A stretch of 64,000 nt of DNA from Aliisedimentitalea scapharcae (GCF_045277565.1 NZ_CP123584.1:3534001-3598000), one strand, 5' to 3'; numbered from the stretch's first letter, positions 54,901 through 63,514 are shown. Notes: generated by a model from the sequence alone, not told the origin. Made by a program: numbers and translations.

Positions 54901-55575
54901 GTATGTGTTTTTTCCGATTGCATCACCGACGACCACTTCGCCGCTTGCGACGCCCATCCGAACGGCCAACGGCTCGCCATCCGGCGTTTCCAACTCTTTC
55001 ACACGCGCGACCGCGTCTAGCCCAGCTTTCACAGCGCGAACTGCATGATCTTCGTAGGCGCTAGGCCAGCCAAAAAACACCAAGAGCCCGTCACCGAGAT
55101 ACTTGGCAACGTAACCTCCGTATCGGCTGACGGCACCGGCGACGGCATCCTGATACCTCTGTAACAGGATGCGCATATCTTCGGGGTCCAGACGATTGGT
55201 GAGTTTGGTTGATCCGACGAGGTCAGCAAACAAAACTGTCAGGTGGCGGCGCTCTGCTATTGCGTTTGAACTGGGTTTTGACGAAACCGCCAAATCTGGT
55301 GCGGCGTGTCCAGAACTTTGAGAGGGTTCAGGCTGAAGGGGCTGCTCGCGCAAATATGGCTTCTGCTCGGGCGTCGAAAGACTAGCTAAGTTGTTTTTGA
55401 GGTCTTTGAGAGCGGCCAAAATGATCTTGCGATGGCCCAAGCTTACGCCCAATTCTTTTAAGTCATCCCCAGTAAGCAACGGCAAGACTCTGTCATCCAC
55501 ATCATTAGTGATGAATGAATCGGCATACTGATCCAAACCTAGTTCGGTGAGCCATGCGTCGATGTTAAAGGCCAT
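51967..55575 (-). CDS. SAM-domain class III cyclase with AAA ATPase and TPR region
   Basis: 1202-residue cytoplasmic protein. An N-terminal SAM domain (residues ~5-60, WLTELGLDQYADSFITNDVD) is followed by a class III cyclase domain (~105-285, with the metal aspartates in LFADLVGSTK and YLGDGLLVFFG). An AAA/STAND ATPase with Walker A AGEAGIGKSR near 340 and Walker B VILFIEDAHWVD comes next, then TPR-like helices to the end. It shares architecture with the protein at 19987 but has the added SAM domain. It is upstream of the DUF4242 and FAD oxidoreductase genes on the same strand, which may be its output. Confidence 0.92.
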   Translation of the reverse strand: MAFNIDAWLTELGLDQYADSFITNDVDDRVLPLLTGDDLKELGVSLGHRKIILAALKDLKNNLASLSTPEQKPYLREQPLQPEPSQSSGHAAPDLAVSSKPSSNAIAERRHLTVLFADLVGSTKLTNRLDPEDMRILLQRYQDAVAGAVSRYGGYVAKYLGDGLLVFFGWPSAYEDHAVRAVKAGLDAVARVKELETPDGEPLAVRMGVASGEVVVGDAIGKNTYEEGAMTGPILNLAARIQEHAPPNTIVLPEEETEAALRRIFEFSSLGKVELKGFDGQRTLLQVVAERSAESRFRAAHRGDSNSALVGRNLENGILHQAWHGAKGGKGEVVLLAGEAGIGKSRLTEEFLADEAIAGNADIIRLNCSPYLTSSPFHSVTERISQDAGVEPGFDDDRVLEQVQAMLETRQGLDIDQVLPVFAALVAPRSKVAQKILDLSPQEQRDITIQTLIDTVKARANVRPVILFIEDAHWVDPSTNALLDRFKAICADLPLMLLITHRPGWELDRDDGDAHVQTLQLRRFDFEHVANLVRSISGSEPEPNLVQTIVERTDGIPLFVEELTRAIVASGEKGKFKVPSSLKGTLMARLDAVTPEAKQVALAGSVIGREFEPALLRSAMDKDEAEIRNCLDDLCKSGLIFESGHNRGHFVFRHALIRDTAYQSMLASTRRELHAKVAGALTLLRSVEIERRPELLAHHLTAAENWAAAFQRWQSATEMALARSASHEAMVNANEALNAAHKLGGENSREVIVGKILVGRGYDSVGRLPEGIATLKEASEAACKIGDVEIAADAAHHFADSSMMAGELHEQAIKVCLKALNDLPEHDEVRRCKLMSQLARTYMFTGQFTASAEYSQQCLKLAAKLGDLKSQFHVMMARFAASFVARQEDEVRDWRQNLEAMHKVAEKLGTIDQGRDRTLSLFVGAEMADRQLMDNSLELLTEISTKENHRQLYWVQTHARAMVATLEGDFERAESYANEAVKIGRQTHGKHVEGVYGVQMFTIRREQGRLQEVAPVIKRLMTESSGDARWKPGFGVVAAELGFIEPAERILNELADTGFAISPDAMYSTTLSYLADICVAVENENHAKTIFSMLLPYENLTITAGATTACIGAAARRLGSLAALMGNWETSDNLFDKAIKIDTSMAAPPWIAHSKAAYAFALRRRGRLKDAERAIHLEAEALATARDLGMISLKSKLEGQVT

Positions 55576-56228
55576 ACCGGTAACAATGCTTGTTTATGAG
55601 ATTTCGATCAAGATATTGATCTCGGCACAGAACTCACTCTCCCAAACACTGAACGACCATCGACTGAATTTGGGAGCCCGCCATATGGTGTTGCATCATG
55701 CATGACACCCGACTGATCCGGCCGGTGTAACCCCGGCCTATGCGGCTCTTGAATCAAGCTTGTTCGACAGCCATTCGTTCCTTGGCGGGAAATTTTTCCA
55801 TTTCCGAAACTGACGACGCCTTCGTTTCAGCAACGTTGACAATCTTCCGTGGCTACAGATTTGCCCTTTGCGCCAATATCCAACAAGGACAAGTTTGGGC
55901 GATCAGCACCGAAGAGGTTGATCTGAATGAAGGTCAGTTAAGCCCGCACTGCCGTCCGTGACCGGATGAGTATGCTGCACGATGCAATAGAAACAAGTTT
56001 GGTGAAGCCGCAGCGCAGCTTCTGGCACAATATTGGAGGTCTCCTGTGGGCCGTACCGACCTCATTTCTCTTTTTCAGTGTGTTGGAAAACATCATTATT
56101 GCGTCTGGCAACGCTGGTTGCACCCTTCCGCAACCAAAACCAAAGAACGGCACCTTCCCCCCCCTGTTACCAGCGGCGGAAAATACCCGGCTTCCTTTCG
56201 TCCAGTGCGCGACAGATCAAACCGCGGA
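55576..56228. other. Gap between the cyclase gene and the outer-membrane protein gene
   Basis: About 650 bp. Two short plus-strand open frames (55740-55961 and 55966-56283) lack family similarity, and the second runs into the convergent gene, so neither is called. The region upstream of 55575 should hold the cyclase promoter. Confidence 0.45.
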
Positions 56229-57038
56229 TCACTGGAAAACGTATTTGATACCGATATACGGCCCGTGTTGTTCAACATCATAGGCAAACGGACCACCAGC
56301 CAAGGTCGTGCTGTAGTCCATGCTGAAGTAGCGATAGCCGAATATGACCGATGTGTTTTCCCAGGGTTTATAGTCAAACCCGGCATTCACCGCGACTTGC
56401 AGATCATTCCCGCCTGCGCCAAATCCACCGAACTCCATTGACGCAACTGTCGTCCATCGGTCGTTCAGCTCCCATTTACCACGGGCTCCGATAACGGGCT
56501 CCCACCAGCTTTCATCCCCCCCCAGTGTCACCCCTGGAACGGGCGTGGCGATGTTGACTGTCTGGCGCAACGAATTGTAGCGAGCCCCCGCCTGAAGATC
56601 GACGGTAAATCGGTTTCCGCTCTGGCCGTAAGTGCCATTCGCAATGCGGTATGCACCAATCAGCCCCAGCCATTCCTGCCGCACATTGATCCCAACTGGT
56701 GCCCCCGCCGGGCCTGGGAGATTTCCATCGGCGCTCAGAGAGTAATAATTTGCATCAACCAGAATACCCCAATCCCCTTTCCAAGCCTCAAGCCGACCTG
56801 ATGCGGCAAAGTCGAGATTTTCCAGCACCTGCCCCAGATCCAGATCGACCGGTGCCGTAACGCCAGATATCGTTGTTGTTCCGGTGGTCCGCGCTGGCAG
56901 GAATGCATAGAACGCGCCAGTGTAACGCCAACTTGCATCATTTTGGCCCTGAGGCGTCATTGGATCGGCCACAACCATTCCCGTAGCAAGGACCGTTGAC
57001 GAAAGGAGCATGGCGGCAATCAACAGGTTGTTTTTCAT
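56229..57038 (-). CDS. Outer-membrane beta-barrel protein, putative
   Basis: 269 residues with a Sec signal peptide (MKNNLLIAAMLLSSTVLATG, cleavage near VVA-DP). Alternating aromatic/hydrophobic strands follow (WRYTGAFYAFLPA, WGILVDANYYSLSA, VDLQAGARYNSL, VIFGYRYFSMDY), and the C-terminus ends in a strand, YIGIKYVFQ, typical of outer-membrane barrels of 8-12 strands. The function (porin-like or structural) is unknown. It is transcribed alone. Confidence 0.8.
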   Translation of the reverse strand: MKNNLLIAAMLLSSTVLATGMVVADPMTPQGQNDASWRYTGAFYAFLPARTTGTTTISGVTAPVDLDLGQVLENLDFAASGRLEAWKGDWGILVDANYYSLSADGNLPGPAGAPVGINVRQEWLGLIGAYRIANGTYGQSGNRFTVDLQAGARYNSLRQTVNIATPVPGVTLGGDESWWEPVIGARGKWELNDRWTTVASMEFGGFGAGGNDLQVAVNAGFDYKPWENTSVIFGYRYFSMDYSTTLAGGPFAYDVEQHGPYIGIKYVFQ

Positions 57039-57439
57039 TCCATGGTTTCCTTCAGATGACTTTGGCCGCCGCTGGAGCGGAGGCGGAATTGGAGGTGGGC
57101 AAGTATTTCTGTCGTTTTATGGATCGTTCTATTCAGCCTTCATACCATAATATTGTATTTTTTAGGGACAAATTCAAATAGCCAAACGTGTTCAAGAATA
57201 TTTCTTTTTCTCGCGTTACTTTGCGCCAAATGAAATAACGGGCATATATGCACTCCCTTTGGCCGCGGTTATCGGGATGGCTCTGTCGTAACCAGATCCA
57301 TAGGGCTGTTTTGTGTGCCCCCCCTTTGCTGTGCCTTCGGTTTCACAGTCCACGACTGCCGCCAGGTTTCGCTGGCTCAGCACACCCCGGTGGGCGTGGG
57401 GTCGCCAATTGGCTCCCGCTTGGCGGATGCTACTCTTTC
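57039..57439. other. Gap between the outer-membrane protein and the small secreted protein
   Basis: About 400 bp. The first 150 bp are AT-rich and hold the promoter of the outer-membrane protein gene. An 83-codon minus-strand frame (57216-57467) has no recognisable similarity and overlaps the next gene, so it is not called. Confidence 0.45.
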
Positions 57440-57850
57440 TTAGCCGCTGGCTGAGCGTTCCGTGCACCCACTGAAAGCTTGGGCAATGGACCGGGAGTTG
57501 CCGATGATATCGACGCTGTTGGACCAGCCAGAATAGGTCGCGCCATCCTTCGGTGGTTGGAAACCAAATCGCACTGAGACAAAGTTCGGCTTGGCTACGC
57601 TGGGAGACGGGCTTTGCAACACATAAATCTTCTGAGTGGCGTCATTTGAAAAAACACCCCGCGCATAGAGCGATGCACCGCACCAATAGATGGCATTCTC
57701 CGAGAAATCGGCAATGACTTCGAATGTGTTGTCTGACAGCCGGTACGCCTCATAGCGGCTTTCATTTCCCGCCAACGCAATCTGAGCAGGAAACAGTGTC
57801 ATGAATAATGCCAACGTCAGGCGGTTTGCCGAGGTCCATTTCTGAGGCAT
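57440..57850 (-). CDS. Small secreted protein of unknown function
   Basis: 136 residues from the ATG at 57850, which has AAGGGAG nine bases upstream; further ATG and GTG codons upstream lack this spacing. A signal peptide (NRLTLALFMTLFPAQIALA) ends before GNESRYEAY. The mature protein (~110 residues) has two Cys (YWCGAS, FSGCTE) that could form a disulphide in the periplasm. The family is not recognised. Confidence 0.7.
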   Translation of the reverse strand: MPQKWTSANRLTLALFMTLFPAQIALAGNESRYEAYRLSDNTFEVIADFSENAIYWCGASLYARGVFSNDATQKIYVLQSPSPSVAKPNFVSVRFGFQPPKDGATYSGWSNSVDIIGNSRSIAQAFSGCTERSASG

Positions 57851-57999
57851 GGTGTGCATCTCCCTTTTCATCGAATACGCACGCACCGCCTTTTTGGATC
57901 AATCCAACCTGTTCAAAACATACATGCACCTGTTCGGTGCCTCAAATCGTGGCCAGTGGCCTGATCGTGCGTCTTTGTTCAAAACAATCGAATTTTTTC

Positions 58000-58028
58000 T
58001 GATCCGACTTCACCAAGCGGACGTAATA
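58000..58028 (+). promoter_or_regulatory. RpoE-type promoter of rpoE-chrR
   Basis: TGATCC (58000-58005), an 18-bp spacer and TAATA (58024-58028) match the Rhodobacter sphaeroides RpoE consensus (TGATCC, N18, TAAGA-like). It implies autoregulation of the sigma factor. Confidence 0.8.
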
Positions 58029-58108
58029 GAGCTATGATTACTCTTAGCGCTGATAAACTCTGCACTCGACCGTCGCATGTCGAGATGTTCTTAGGGGATG
58101 GTAAATCT

Positions 58109-58666
58109 TTGTCGCAAGAGAATACGGAGTTATCAGACCAAACGGCCTGGATGCTTGCGGTTCGGGACCGACGGGACAAAGACGCCTTTGCGGCGTTGTT
58201 TGACTACTTTGCGCCGCGCTTGAAGGGCTTCATCATGCGCAAAGGCACGTCGTCGGCTCAGGCCGAAGAAATTGTTCAGGATGTCATGCTCACAGTTTGG
58301 CGCAAGGCCGCGATGTTTGACCCACATCGCGCTCAGGTGTCGGCATGGGTCTATCAGATCGCCCGGAATCGACACATCGACATCCGGCGTAAGGAAAACC
58401 GCCCCGTACCCGAAGAGTTGTACGAAGATCCGGGAACTGAGCCGGATGCCAGCCAGATCCTGGCCATTGACCAGGAAGCCAGCCATCTGAAACAGGCACT
58501 GGCGCAACTGAGCGCGGATCAACGAGAAATTGTCGAAAAGGCCTATCTGGGCGAGCTGACACATCAACAGATCAGCGAACAGACCGGGCTTCCTTTGGGC
58601 ACTATCAAATCACGAATACGTCTCGGGCTGGAACGCCTGAGGCGCGAATTGAAGGGACTGCGATAA
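58109..58666 (+). CDS. rpoE: RpoE, ECF sigma factor (ChrR-associated, singlet-oxygen response)
   Basis: Group 4 sigma factor. Region 2 has FDYFAPRLKGFIMRKG with EEIVQDVMLTVWRKA and WVYQIARNRHIDIRRKENR. Region 4 has LSADQREIVEKAYLGELTHQQISE and LGTIKSRIRLGLERLRREL. I prefer the TTG at 58109, preceded by AGGGG, because it gives an N-terminus of the usual length (SQENTELSDQTAW). An ATG at 58085 in frame lacks a ribosome-binding site, and 58034 is too close to the -10. It is followed directly by chrR, which inhibits it until singlet oxygen or organic peroxide is sensed. Confidence 0.93.
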   Translation: MSQENTELSDQTAWMLAVRDRRDKDAFAALFDYFAPRLKGFIMRKGTSSAQAEEIVQDVMLTVWRKAAMFDPHRAQVSAWVYQIARNRHIDIRRKENRPVPEELYEDPGTEPDASQILAIDQEASHLKQALAQLSADQREIVEKAYLGELTHQQISEQTGLPLGTIKSRIRLGLERLRRELKGLR

Positions 58667-59302
58667 ATGTCCGCAATCACTCACCATGTCCCCGACGCAA
58701 TGCTGGCAGCCTATGCTGCCGGATCCCTGCCCTATGCCTATTCGGTTGTTGTCGCGAGCCATGTTTCGCTGTGCGATCAGTGCCGTACGGCGCTGGGAGC
58801 GCATCAAACTGTCGGAGGCCTTGTGCTCGAAGGGTGCGACACCATTGATGTGTCCAGCCGTCTTAAAACGGATGTTCTGGCGATGTTGGATAAGCCCTAT
58901 ACACCGGAGCCTGCTTACGACCGCGCGGGCGTATACCCAGGACCGGTCGTCGAAGCCCTGCGTGGCACATCCCCCCGCTGGAAGACATTGGGGATGGGGG
59001 TGCGTCAGAGCATCCTGTCTGCCGATCGTGAAGGATCGGTTCGATTGTTGTCGATCCCGCCCGGACAGGCCGTACCGGATCACAGCCATAATGGTCTGGA
59101 ACTGACCCTGGTGCTCCAGGGTAGCTTTAGCGATGAAACCGGTCGCTTTGGCGTGGGGGATCTGGAAATCGGCGACGAAACCCTGCATCACACACCAACA
59201 GCAGATGCTGGTGAGGCCTGCATTTGCCTTGCGGCAACGGATGCACCACTGCGGTTCAACGCTTTCATGCCGCGCCTTTTGCAGCCCTTCTTCAAGATCT
59301 GA
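58667..59302 (+). CDS. chrR: ChrR, cupin zinc anti-sigma factor
   Basis: Anti-sigma factor of RpoE, 211 residues. The N-terminal zinc site is His6/7 with H32-x3-C36-x2-C39 (HVSLCDQC), as in R. sphaeroides ChrR. The C-terminal cupin has IPPGQAVPDHSHNGLELTLVLQG with the metal-binding His/Glu set. The ATG follows the rpoE stop immediately, giving coupled synthesis of sigma and anti-sigma. Confidence 0.95.
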   Translation: MSAITHHVPDAMLAAYAAGSLPYAYSVVVASHVSLCDQCRTALGAHQTVGGLVLEGCDTIDVSSRLKTDVLAMLDKPYTPEPAYDRAGVYPGPVVEALRGTSPRWKTLGMGVRQSILSADREGSVRLLSIPPGQAVPDHSHNGLELTLVLQGSFSDETGRFGVGDLEIGDETLHHTPTADAGEACICLAATDAPLRFNAFMPRLLQPFFKI

Positions 59303-59463
59303 GTTCGCTATCTGCAGCCACGAAACACTGGAGCGGAACCACCGCCGCTCTCTGAGACGGCGCGGGGATTGGGGGCCTGTGCTGAGGTGTTCTGGCAAAT
59401 GACGTGCGCGCCGTTAACCCGCGCATAACTGTCCTGCTGGTCAGAGTTCAGGACTTAAATGGG

Positions 59464-60189
59464 TCAGGCACCCCGATATACGATCCAGTCAGGAAGCGCT
59501 CCATATAGCTTCAGCACCCAGGAGAACGGCACCGGGAAATCGGTTCTGAAACGGCGCGACCGCATGGCCCTGACAGTACGCTCAGCGGCCGCTTGCGGTT
59601 CCATGATCATGGGCATCTTAAAGTCATTCTTGACGGTCAGGCGGGTTTTGATGAAACCGGGATTGACCACGCGGACAACAACACCCGTGCCTTTGAGGTC
59701 GTGGCGCATGGTTTCAGCAAGGCTGATCAACGCGGATTTGCTGGCACCGTATCCAACTGCAGCAGGCAGGCCGCGATACCCGGCAAGCGAACCGACAAGG
59801 GTGATGTCCCCGATCCCCCGATCCAGGAACGACGGCAGCATTTCCCCCAAAACCCTGAGCGCTCCACAGAAATTGACATCCACCATGGTCAAAACCGCAT
59901 CCCTGTCCCAGGCCGTGGTCTTCACCGGCTCATAGGCCCCGGCGTTGTAAACAAGACCGTCGATTTGGCCGATCGCCGCACAGGCAGTGCGCACAGAAAC
60001 GGCGTCGCTGACATCCATGGGAATCGCCCGAGCGCCTGGCAATTGGGAACATAATTCCTCCAACCGCCGTTCATTGCGTGCAGACACGATCACCTGCGCT
60101 CCGGCGTCGGTCAGGGCCTTGGCCAAAGCCCGGCCCAGCCCCTCACTGGCCCCGATGAGCCATATCGTCTTGCCCTGAAACTCTTTCAC
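59464..60189 (-). CDS. Short-chain dehydrogenase/reductase
   Basis: NAD(P)-dependent SDR, 241 residues from a GTG at 60189 that overlaps the DUF1365 stop (GTGA). Cofactor motif GASEGLGRALA, NAG in VYNAGAY, and the catalytic Ser/Tyr/Lys in LVGSLAGYRG and YGASKSAL. It is second in the minus-strand operon behind the RpoE-type promoter at 60962-60990. It probably reduces or oxidises a lipid-derived carbonyl, judged from neighbours only. Confidence 0.9.
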   Translation of the reverse strand: MKEFQGKTIWLIGASEGLGRALAKALTDAGAQVIVSARNERRLEELCSQLPGARAIPMDVSDAVSVRTACAAIGQIDGLVYNAGAYEPVKTTAWDRDAVLTMVDVNFCGALRVLGEMLPSFLDRGIGDITLVGSLAGYRGLPAAVGYGASKSALISLAETMRHDLKGTGVVVRVVNPGFIKTRLTVKNDFKMPMIMEPQAAAERTVRAMRSRRFRTDFPVPFSWVLKLYGALPDWIVYRGA

Positions 60190-60956
60190 GACCGGTTTTC
60201 CCGATACACTGGGGTCTCGGACAGAATACTGTCTGGTGGCGCTGGGGTTTTCATGAATGGCGCACGTTTCAGAAACAGGATGGCCGCTTGCCAGTGGATC
60301 AACGCCAGGACCCGCAAAGCGCCGGCAGGGCGACGTACCGCCGCCCACATTAACGACGTGCTGGTCGCCCTGCCCCGCGCGCCGGAAAATGTCGCGATGA
60401 CACCTTCATCGCCATTTTTGTATGCAATGCGAATTTTGATCGACCGATTGGTGAATTTGAACTGGAACCTGTAATCGCCCTGCACCTTTTGAAAGGGTGA
60501 CACATGCATGATCTTTTCCGCAATCAGCATGTCAGATTCCCGGATCGGGCTGAAATTGTCATTGGCGCAAAAATAACAATGGCGATGACCAAAGGTGTTG
60601 TTGACCTCGGCCACAAAGGCACAGGGTTCGCCGTCGATCAGAGCGATCCAGAAGCTAACCGGATTAAAGTGGAACCAGAGAAAACTGGGTTGGGTCAGGA
60701 GAACCAATTGGGCCCGGTCTAGCGGAAATCCGCGTTTTGACAGCTCCTCTCGAAACCACTCGACGCCCTGCCCGTTCCCCCGAGGTCCGCCATGATGCCG
60801 ATCCCAGAGCGACCACAGATTGAAGCGGTTTCGGGAAATGGGCCACGGCAATGGTGCGGTCAAATCGGTCAGGACAAAATCGACACCATAGCGAAAAGCA
60901 TTTTTCAGGCTCCCGCGGCGTGCATGACTTGTCTGCGCTTGTATGTGTTCGAGCAT
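60186..60956 (-). CDS. DUF1365 family protein
   Basis: 256 residues with the DUF1365 pattern: MLEHIQAQTSHARRG at the start, FRYGVDFVLTDL, FNPVSFWIALID, AEVNNTFGHRHCYF and HVSPFQKVQGDYRF. The family regularly accompanies the FAD protein and CFA-synthase-like genes found across the divergent promoter region here. The ATG at 60956 fits homologues but lies only six bases beyond the -10 element, so the message may be leaderless. Biochemical role unknown. Confidence 0.9.
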   Translation of the reverse strand: MLEHIQAQTSHARRGSLKNAFRYGVDFVLTDLTAPLPWPISRNRFNLWSLWDRHHGGPRGNGQGVEWFREELSKRGFPLDRAQLVLLTQPSFLWFHFNPVSFWIALIDGEPCAFVAEVNNTFGHRHCYFCANDNFSPIRESDMLIAEKIMHVSPFQKVQGDYRFQFKFTNRSIKIRIAYKNGDEGVIATFSGARGRATSTSLMWAAVRRPAGALRVLALIHWQAAILFLKRAPFMKTPAPPDSILSETPVYRENRS

Positions 60957-60961
60957 AATTG

Positions 60962-60990
60962 AAATACGTGTGTCCGGCTTGTCTGGATCA
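60962..60990 (-). promoter_or_regulatory. RpoE-type promoter of the DUF1365-SDR operon
   Basis: On the minus strand TGATCC (60990-60985), an 18-bp spacer and TATTT (60966-60962). It is back to back with the promoter at 61016-61044. Confidence 0.72.
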
Positions 60991-61015
60991 CCCAAAGTCA
61001 AAAATAAAATCAAAA

Positions 61016-61044
61016 TGATCCAACTGCCAATACCCCGCGTATTC
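61016..61044 (+). promoter_or_regulatory. RpoE-type promoter of the flavoprotein/methyltransferase operon
   Basis: TGATCC (61016-61021), an 18-bp spacer and TATTC (61040-61044), 31 bp before the flavoprotein start codon. AAGGGGA follows as the ribosome-binding site. Confidence 0.72.
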
Positions 61045-61074
61045 TCTTTTAAACACAAGCTTTAAGGGGACTGC

Positions 61075-62418
61075 ATGCTGGATCATACGCAAGCGCGGCG
61101 AAAGAAGATTGCCATTGTCGGGGGGGGCATTTCGGGTTTGTCTTCTGCCTACTACCTGTCAGCCCATCACGACGTCACCTTGTTCGAAGCCGAACCCAGG
61201 CTTGGCGGTCATGCGCGCACTGTCCTGGCCGGAAAGAATGGAGACCAACCGGTCGATACCGGGTTCATTGTCTTCAATTACGTAACCTATCCACATCTGA
61301 CACGCCTGTTTCGGGATCTGAACGTGCCCGTCATCAAAAGCCACATGAGTTTTGGTGCCAGCATCGACGATGGGTCTTTGGAATACGGGCTGAACAGCCT
61401 CAAAGCCATCACCGCCCAAAAACGCAATCTCGTTCGGCCGCAGTATTACAAGATGGTCGCCGACATCCTGCGGTTCGGAAAACATGCCGAACAGGCCGCA
61501 AAGGATGACGACAAGACAATCGGAGAACTGGTTGACGAACTGGGATTGGGAAACTGGTTCCGCGACAAATATCTCATGCCGATGTGCGGTGCCATCTGGT
61601 CAACGCCCGTGGATAACGTCGATGCCTTCCCCGCGAAATCTCTGGTTCAATTCTTTCGCAACCACGCGTTGCTGGCGGGCATCAAGGAACACCAGTGGTG
61701 GACCGTCAAAGGGGGCAGTATCGAATACGTTCGGCGGCTTGAAACGGCTCTTTTGGGCCGTGGCTGCAAGATCCTTGAAAACACACCGATTGCCAGCATT
61801 CACAGATCGGCCGACGGTGTGGTCGTGATCGACAACCGCGGAAACCGGGCACAGTTTGACGAAATCGTCCTGGCCTGCCACTCGAACCAATCGCTCAAAA
61901 TTCTTGGCGGGGAAGCCACCCAGGGAGAGGTCGAGGCACTGGGTAGTATCCGCTATCAGGCGAATTCGGCGGTTTTGCATTGCGACACCAGCCAGATGCC
62001 CAATCGGCGCGCAGCCTGGGCCAGTTGGACCTATCGATCGCAACCCCAAGGCATAGGTGTCACCTATTGGATGAACAAGCTTCAGGACATTCCCGAGACT
62101 GACCCGCTTTTTGTTACTCTGAACCCATCATCCCAGATTCCCAATGACAAGATCTATGACAGGGCGGAATTCGACCATCCGATTTTCGACAAGGCCGCCC
62201 TGAGGGCCCAAACCGTTATTCGCACAATGCAGGGCCAAAACCGAACCTGGTACGCAGGTGCCTATAACAGGAACGGTTTCCACGAAGACGGAATTGCCAG
62301 CGCCATGCGCATTGTTCGCATGATCAACCAGCCATTTGAAATCAGCGGAGCACAAAATGCATTTGACCAGCAAAGCCCTGAAAACGGAATTCCTGTCCAC
62401 CTGCGCGCAACTGTGTGA
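61075..62418 (+). CDS. FAD-dependent amine-oxidase-like protein (COG2907 type)
   Basis: 447-residue flavoprotein. The dinucleotide-binding motif is IAIVGGGISGLSSAYYL at residues ~12-28 with the acidic end in FEAEPRLGGHARTV. The NAD(P)-binding amine-oxidase domain follows, with MPMCGAIWSTPVD and the C-terminal TWYAGAYNRNGFHEDG. Beside a CFA-synthase-like gene and a DUF1365 gene and under an RpoE-type promoter, it is a good candidate for a fatty-acid desaturase-type enzyme of the furan or cyclopropane fatty-acid system described in Rhodobacter; exact identity is inference. Confidence 0.9.
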   Translation: MLDHTQARRKKIAIVGGGISGLSSAYYLSAHHDVTLFEAEPRLGGHARTVLAGKNGDQPVDTGFIVFNYVTYPHLTRLFRDLNVPVIKSHMSFGASIDDGSLEYGLNSLKAITAQKRNLVRPQYYKMVADILRFGKHAEQAAKDDDKTIGELVDELGLGNWFRDKYLMPMCGAIWSTPVDNVDAFPAKSLVQFFRNHALLAGIKEHQWWTVKGGSIEYVRRLETALLGRGCKILENTPIASIHRSADGVVVIDNRGNRAQFDEIVLACHSNQSLKILGGEATQGEVEALGSIRYQANSAVLHCDTSQMPNRRAAWASWTYRSQPQGIGVTYWMNKLQDIPETDPLFVTLNPSSQIPNDKIYDRAEFDHPIFDKAALRAQTVIRTMQGQNRTWYAGAYNRNGFHEDGIASAMRIVRMINQPFEISGAQNAFDQQSPENGIPVHLRATV

Positions 62419-63514
62419 CGGGCGCCTGACCCTGCGAACGCCCGAAGGTGAGCGCTATGAATTCGGGACATCGGGACCCGAAGCCGAAATGGTGATCCGC
62501 GATTGGTCTGCGGTGTCAGCGATGGCAGCCCATGGCCAGGTGGGGTTGGGCGAAGCCTATGTTCAGGGACTGTGGGACACACCGTCAATCGAAGGGCTGA
62601 TGAGCGTGGCGATGCGCAATCGCGAACACTTTGGCCGCTATGACCGGGCGTCTGCTTTCAACCACATGAAATTCCGTCTTGTCGACAGGGTGTTGCGGGC
62701 CAATTCCCGTGGTGGATCGCGCAAGAACATCCGGTCTCACTATGATGTTGGGAACGAATTCTACCAACTGTGGTTGGACGACGGGATGACCTATTCTTCG
62801 GGTCTGTTTCAATCCGGCTGCACCGATCTGGCCAAGGCGCAGACCCACAAGAATGCCCGCGCGTTGTCCCGACTGACGGACAGGGAACAGGTATTGGAAA
62901 TCGGCTGTGGTTGGGGCGGCTTTGCAGAACATGCGACCCGTGAAGGCCGCGACGTGACCGGCGTAACCATCTCACGCAGCCAGCACAGCTATGCCGAATG
63001 CAGGCTGGATGGCACGGCTGACATTCAACTGCGTGACTATCGCGATATCAGCGGAAAATTTGATAACATCGTGTCCATAGAAATGGTCGAAGCCGTCGGC
63101 GAACGCTATTGGCCCGAATTCTTTGCCACCTTGAAACAACGCCTTGCCGAAGGTGGACGGATCCTGTTGCAGGCCATTACCGTTCAAGACGACTATTTCA
63201 ACGCATACCGAGCGTCATCGGACTATATCCGCCAATATGTTTTCCCCGGGGGGATGCTGTTGTCTGATACAGTGATCGCGCAACAGGCCCGCGACGCGCA
63301 TTTGCAAGTCAGCGACAGCTTTGCGTTTGGCCAGGACTATGCCAGAACCTGCCGGATTTGGGGGTCACGTTTGGTCGCCCAAAAGCAACGCATCCTGGAA
63401 CAGGGGTTCGATACCGCCTTTTTCCGAAACTGGCAGTACTACCTCGAGATCTGCGCAGCATCCTTTGCGGTGGGGCATACAAACGTGGTTCAGGTCGAGT
63501 TGGCCCATGCCTAG
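62357..63514 (+). CDS. Cyclopropane-fatty-acyl-phospholipid synthase family methyltransferase
   Basis: SAM-dependent enzyme acting on unsaturated phospholipid acyl chains, 385 residues. It has the CFA N-terminal region (LGEAYVQGLWDTPS), HYDVGNEFYQLWLDDGMTYS, the SAM motif VLEIGCGWGGFAEHA, VSIEMVEAVGERYWPEFF and YVFPGG. I chose the ATG at 62357 with GGAG upstream; it overlaps the flavoprotein 3' end by 62 bp. Product may be a cyclopropane or a methylated fatty acid; family membership alone cannot decide. Confidence 0.93.
   Translation: MHLTSKALKTEFLSTCAQLCDGRLTLRTPEGERYEFGTSGPEAEMVIRDWSAVSAMAAHGQVGLGEAYVQGLWDTPSIEGLMSVAMRNREHFGRYDRASAFNHMKFRLVDRVLRANSRGGSRKNIRSHYDVGNEFYQLWLDDGMTYSSGLFQSGCTDLAKAQTHKNARALSRLTDREQVLEIGCGWGGFAEHATREGRDVTGVTISRSQHSYAECRLDGTADIQLRDYRDISGKFDNIVSIEMVEAVGERYWPEFFATLKQRLAEGGRILLQAITVQDDYFNAYRASSDYIRQYVFPGGMLLSDTVIAQQARDAHLQVSDSFAFGQDYARTCRIWGSRLVAQKQRILEQGFDTAFFRNWQYYLEICAASFAVGHTNVVQVELAHA

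Noticed and set aside
55712..55739. TGATCC upstream of a short plus-strand frame
   Set aside because: The -10 at 18-bp spacing reads CTATG and the following frame is not a convincing gene, so it was not called an RpoE promoter.
55966..56283. 105-codon plus-strand open frame with a hydrophobic stretch
   Set aside because: It runs antisense into the end of the outer-membrane protein gene, has no family motif and no ribosome-binding site.
57216..57467. 83-codon minus-strand frame
   Set aside because: No recognisable similarity, overlaps the secreted-protein gene, and composition looks like an intergenic open frame.
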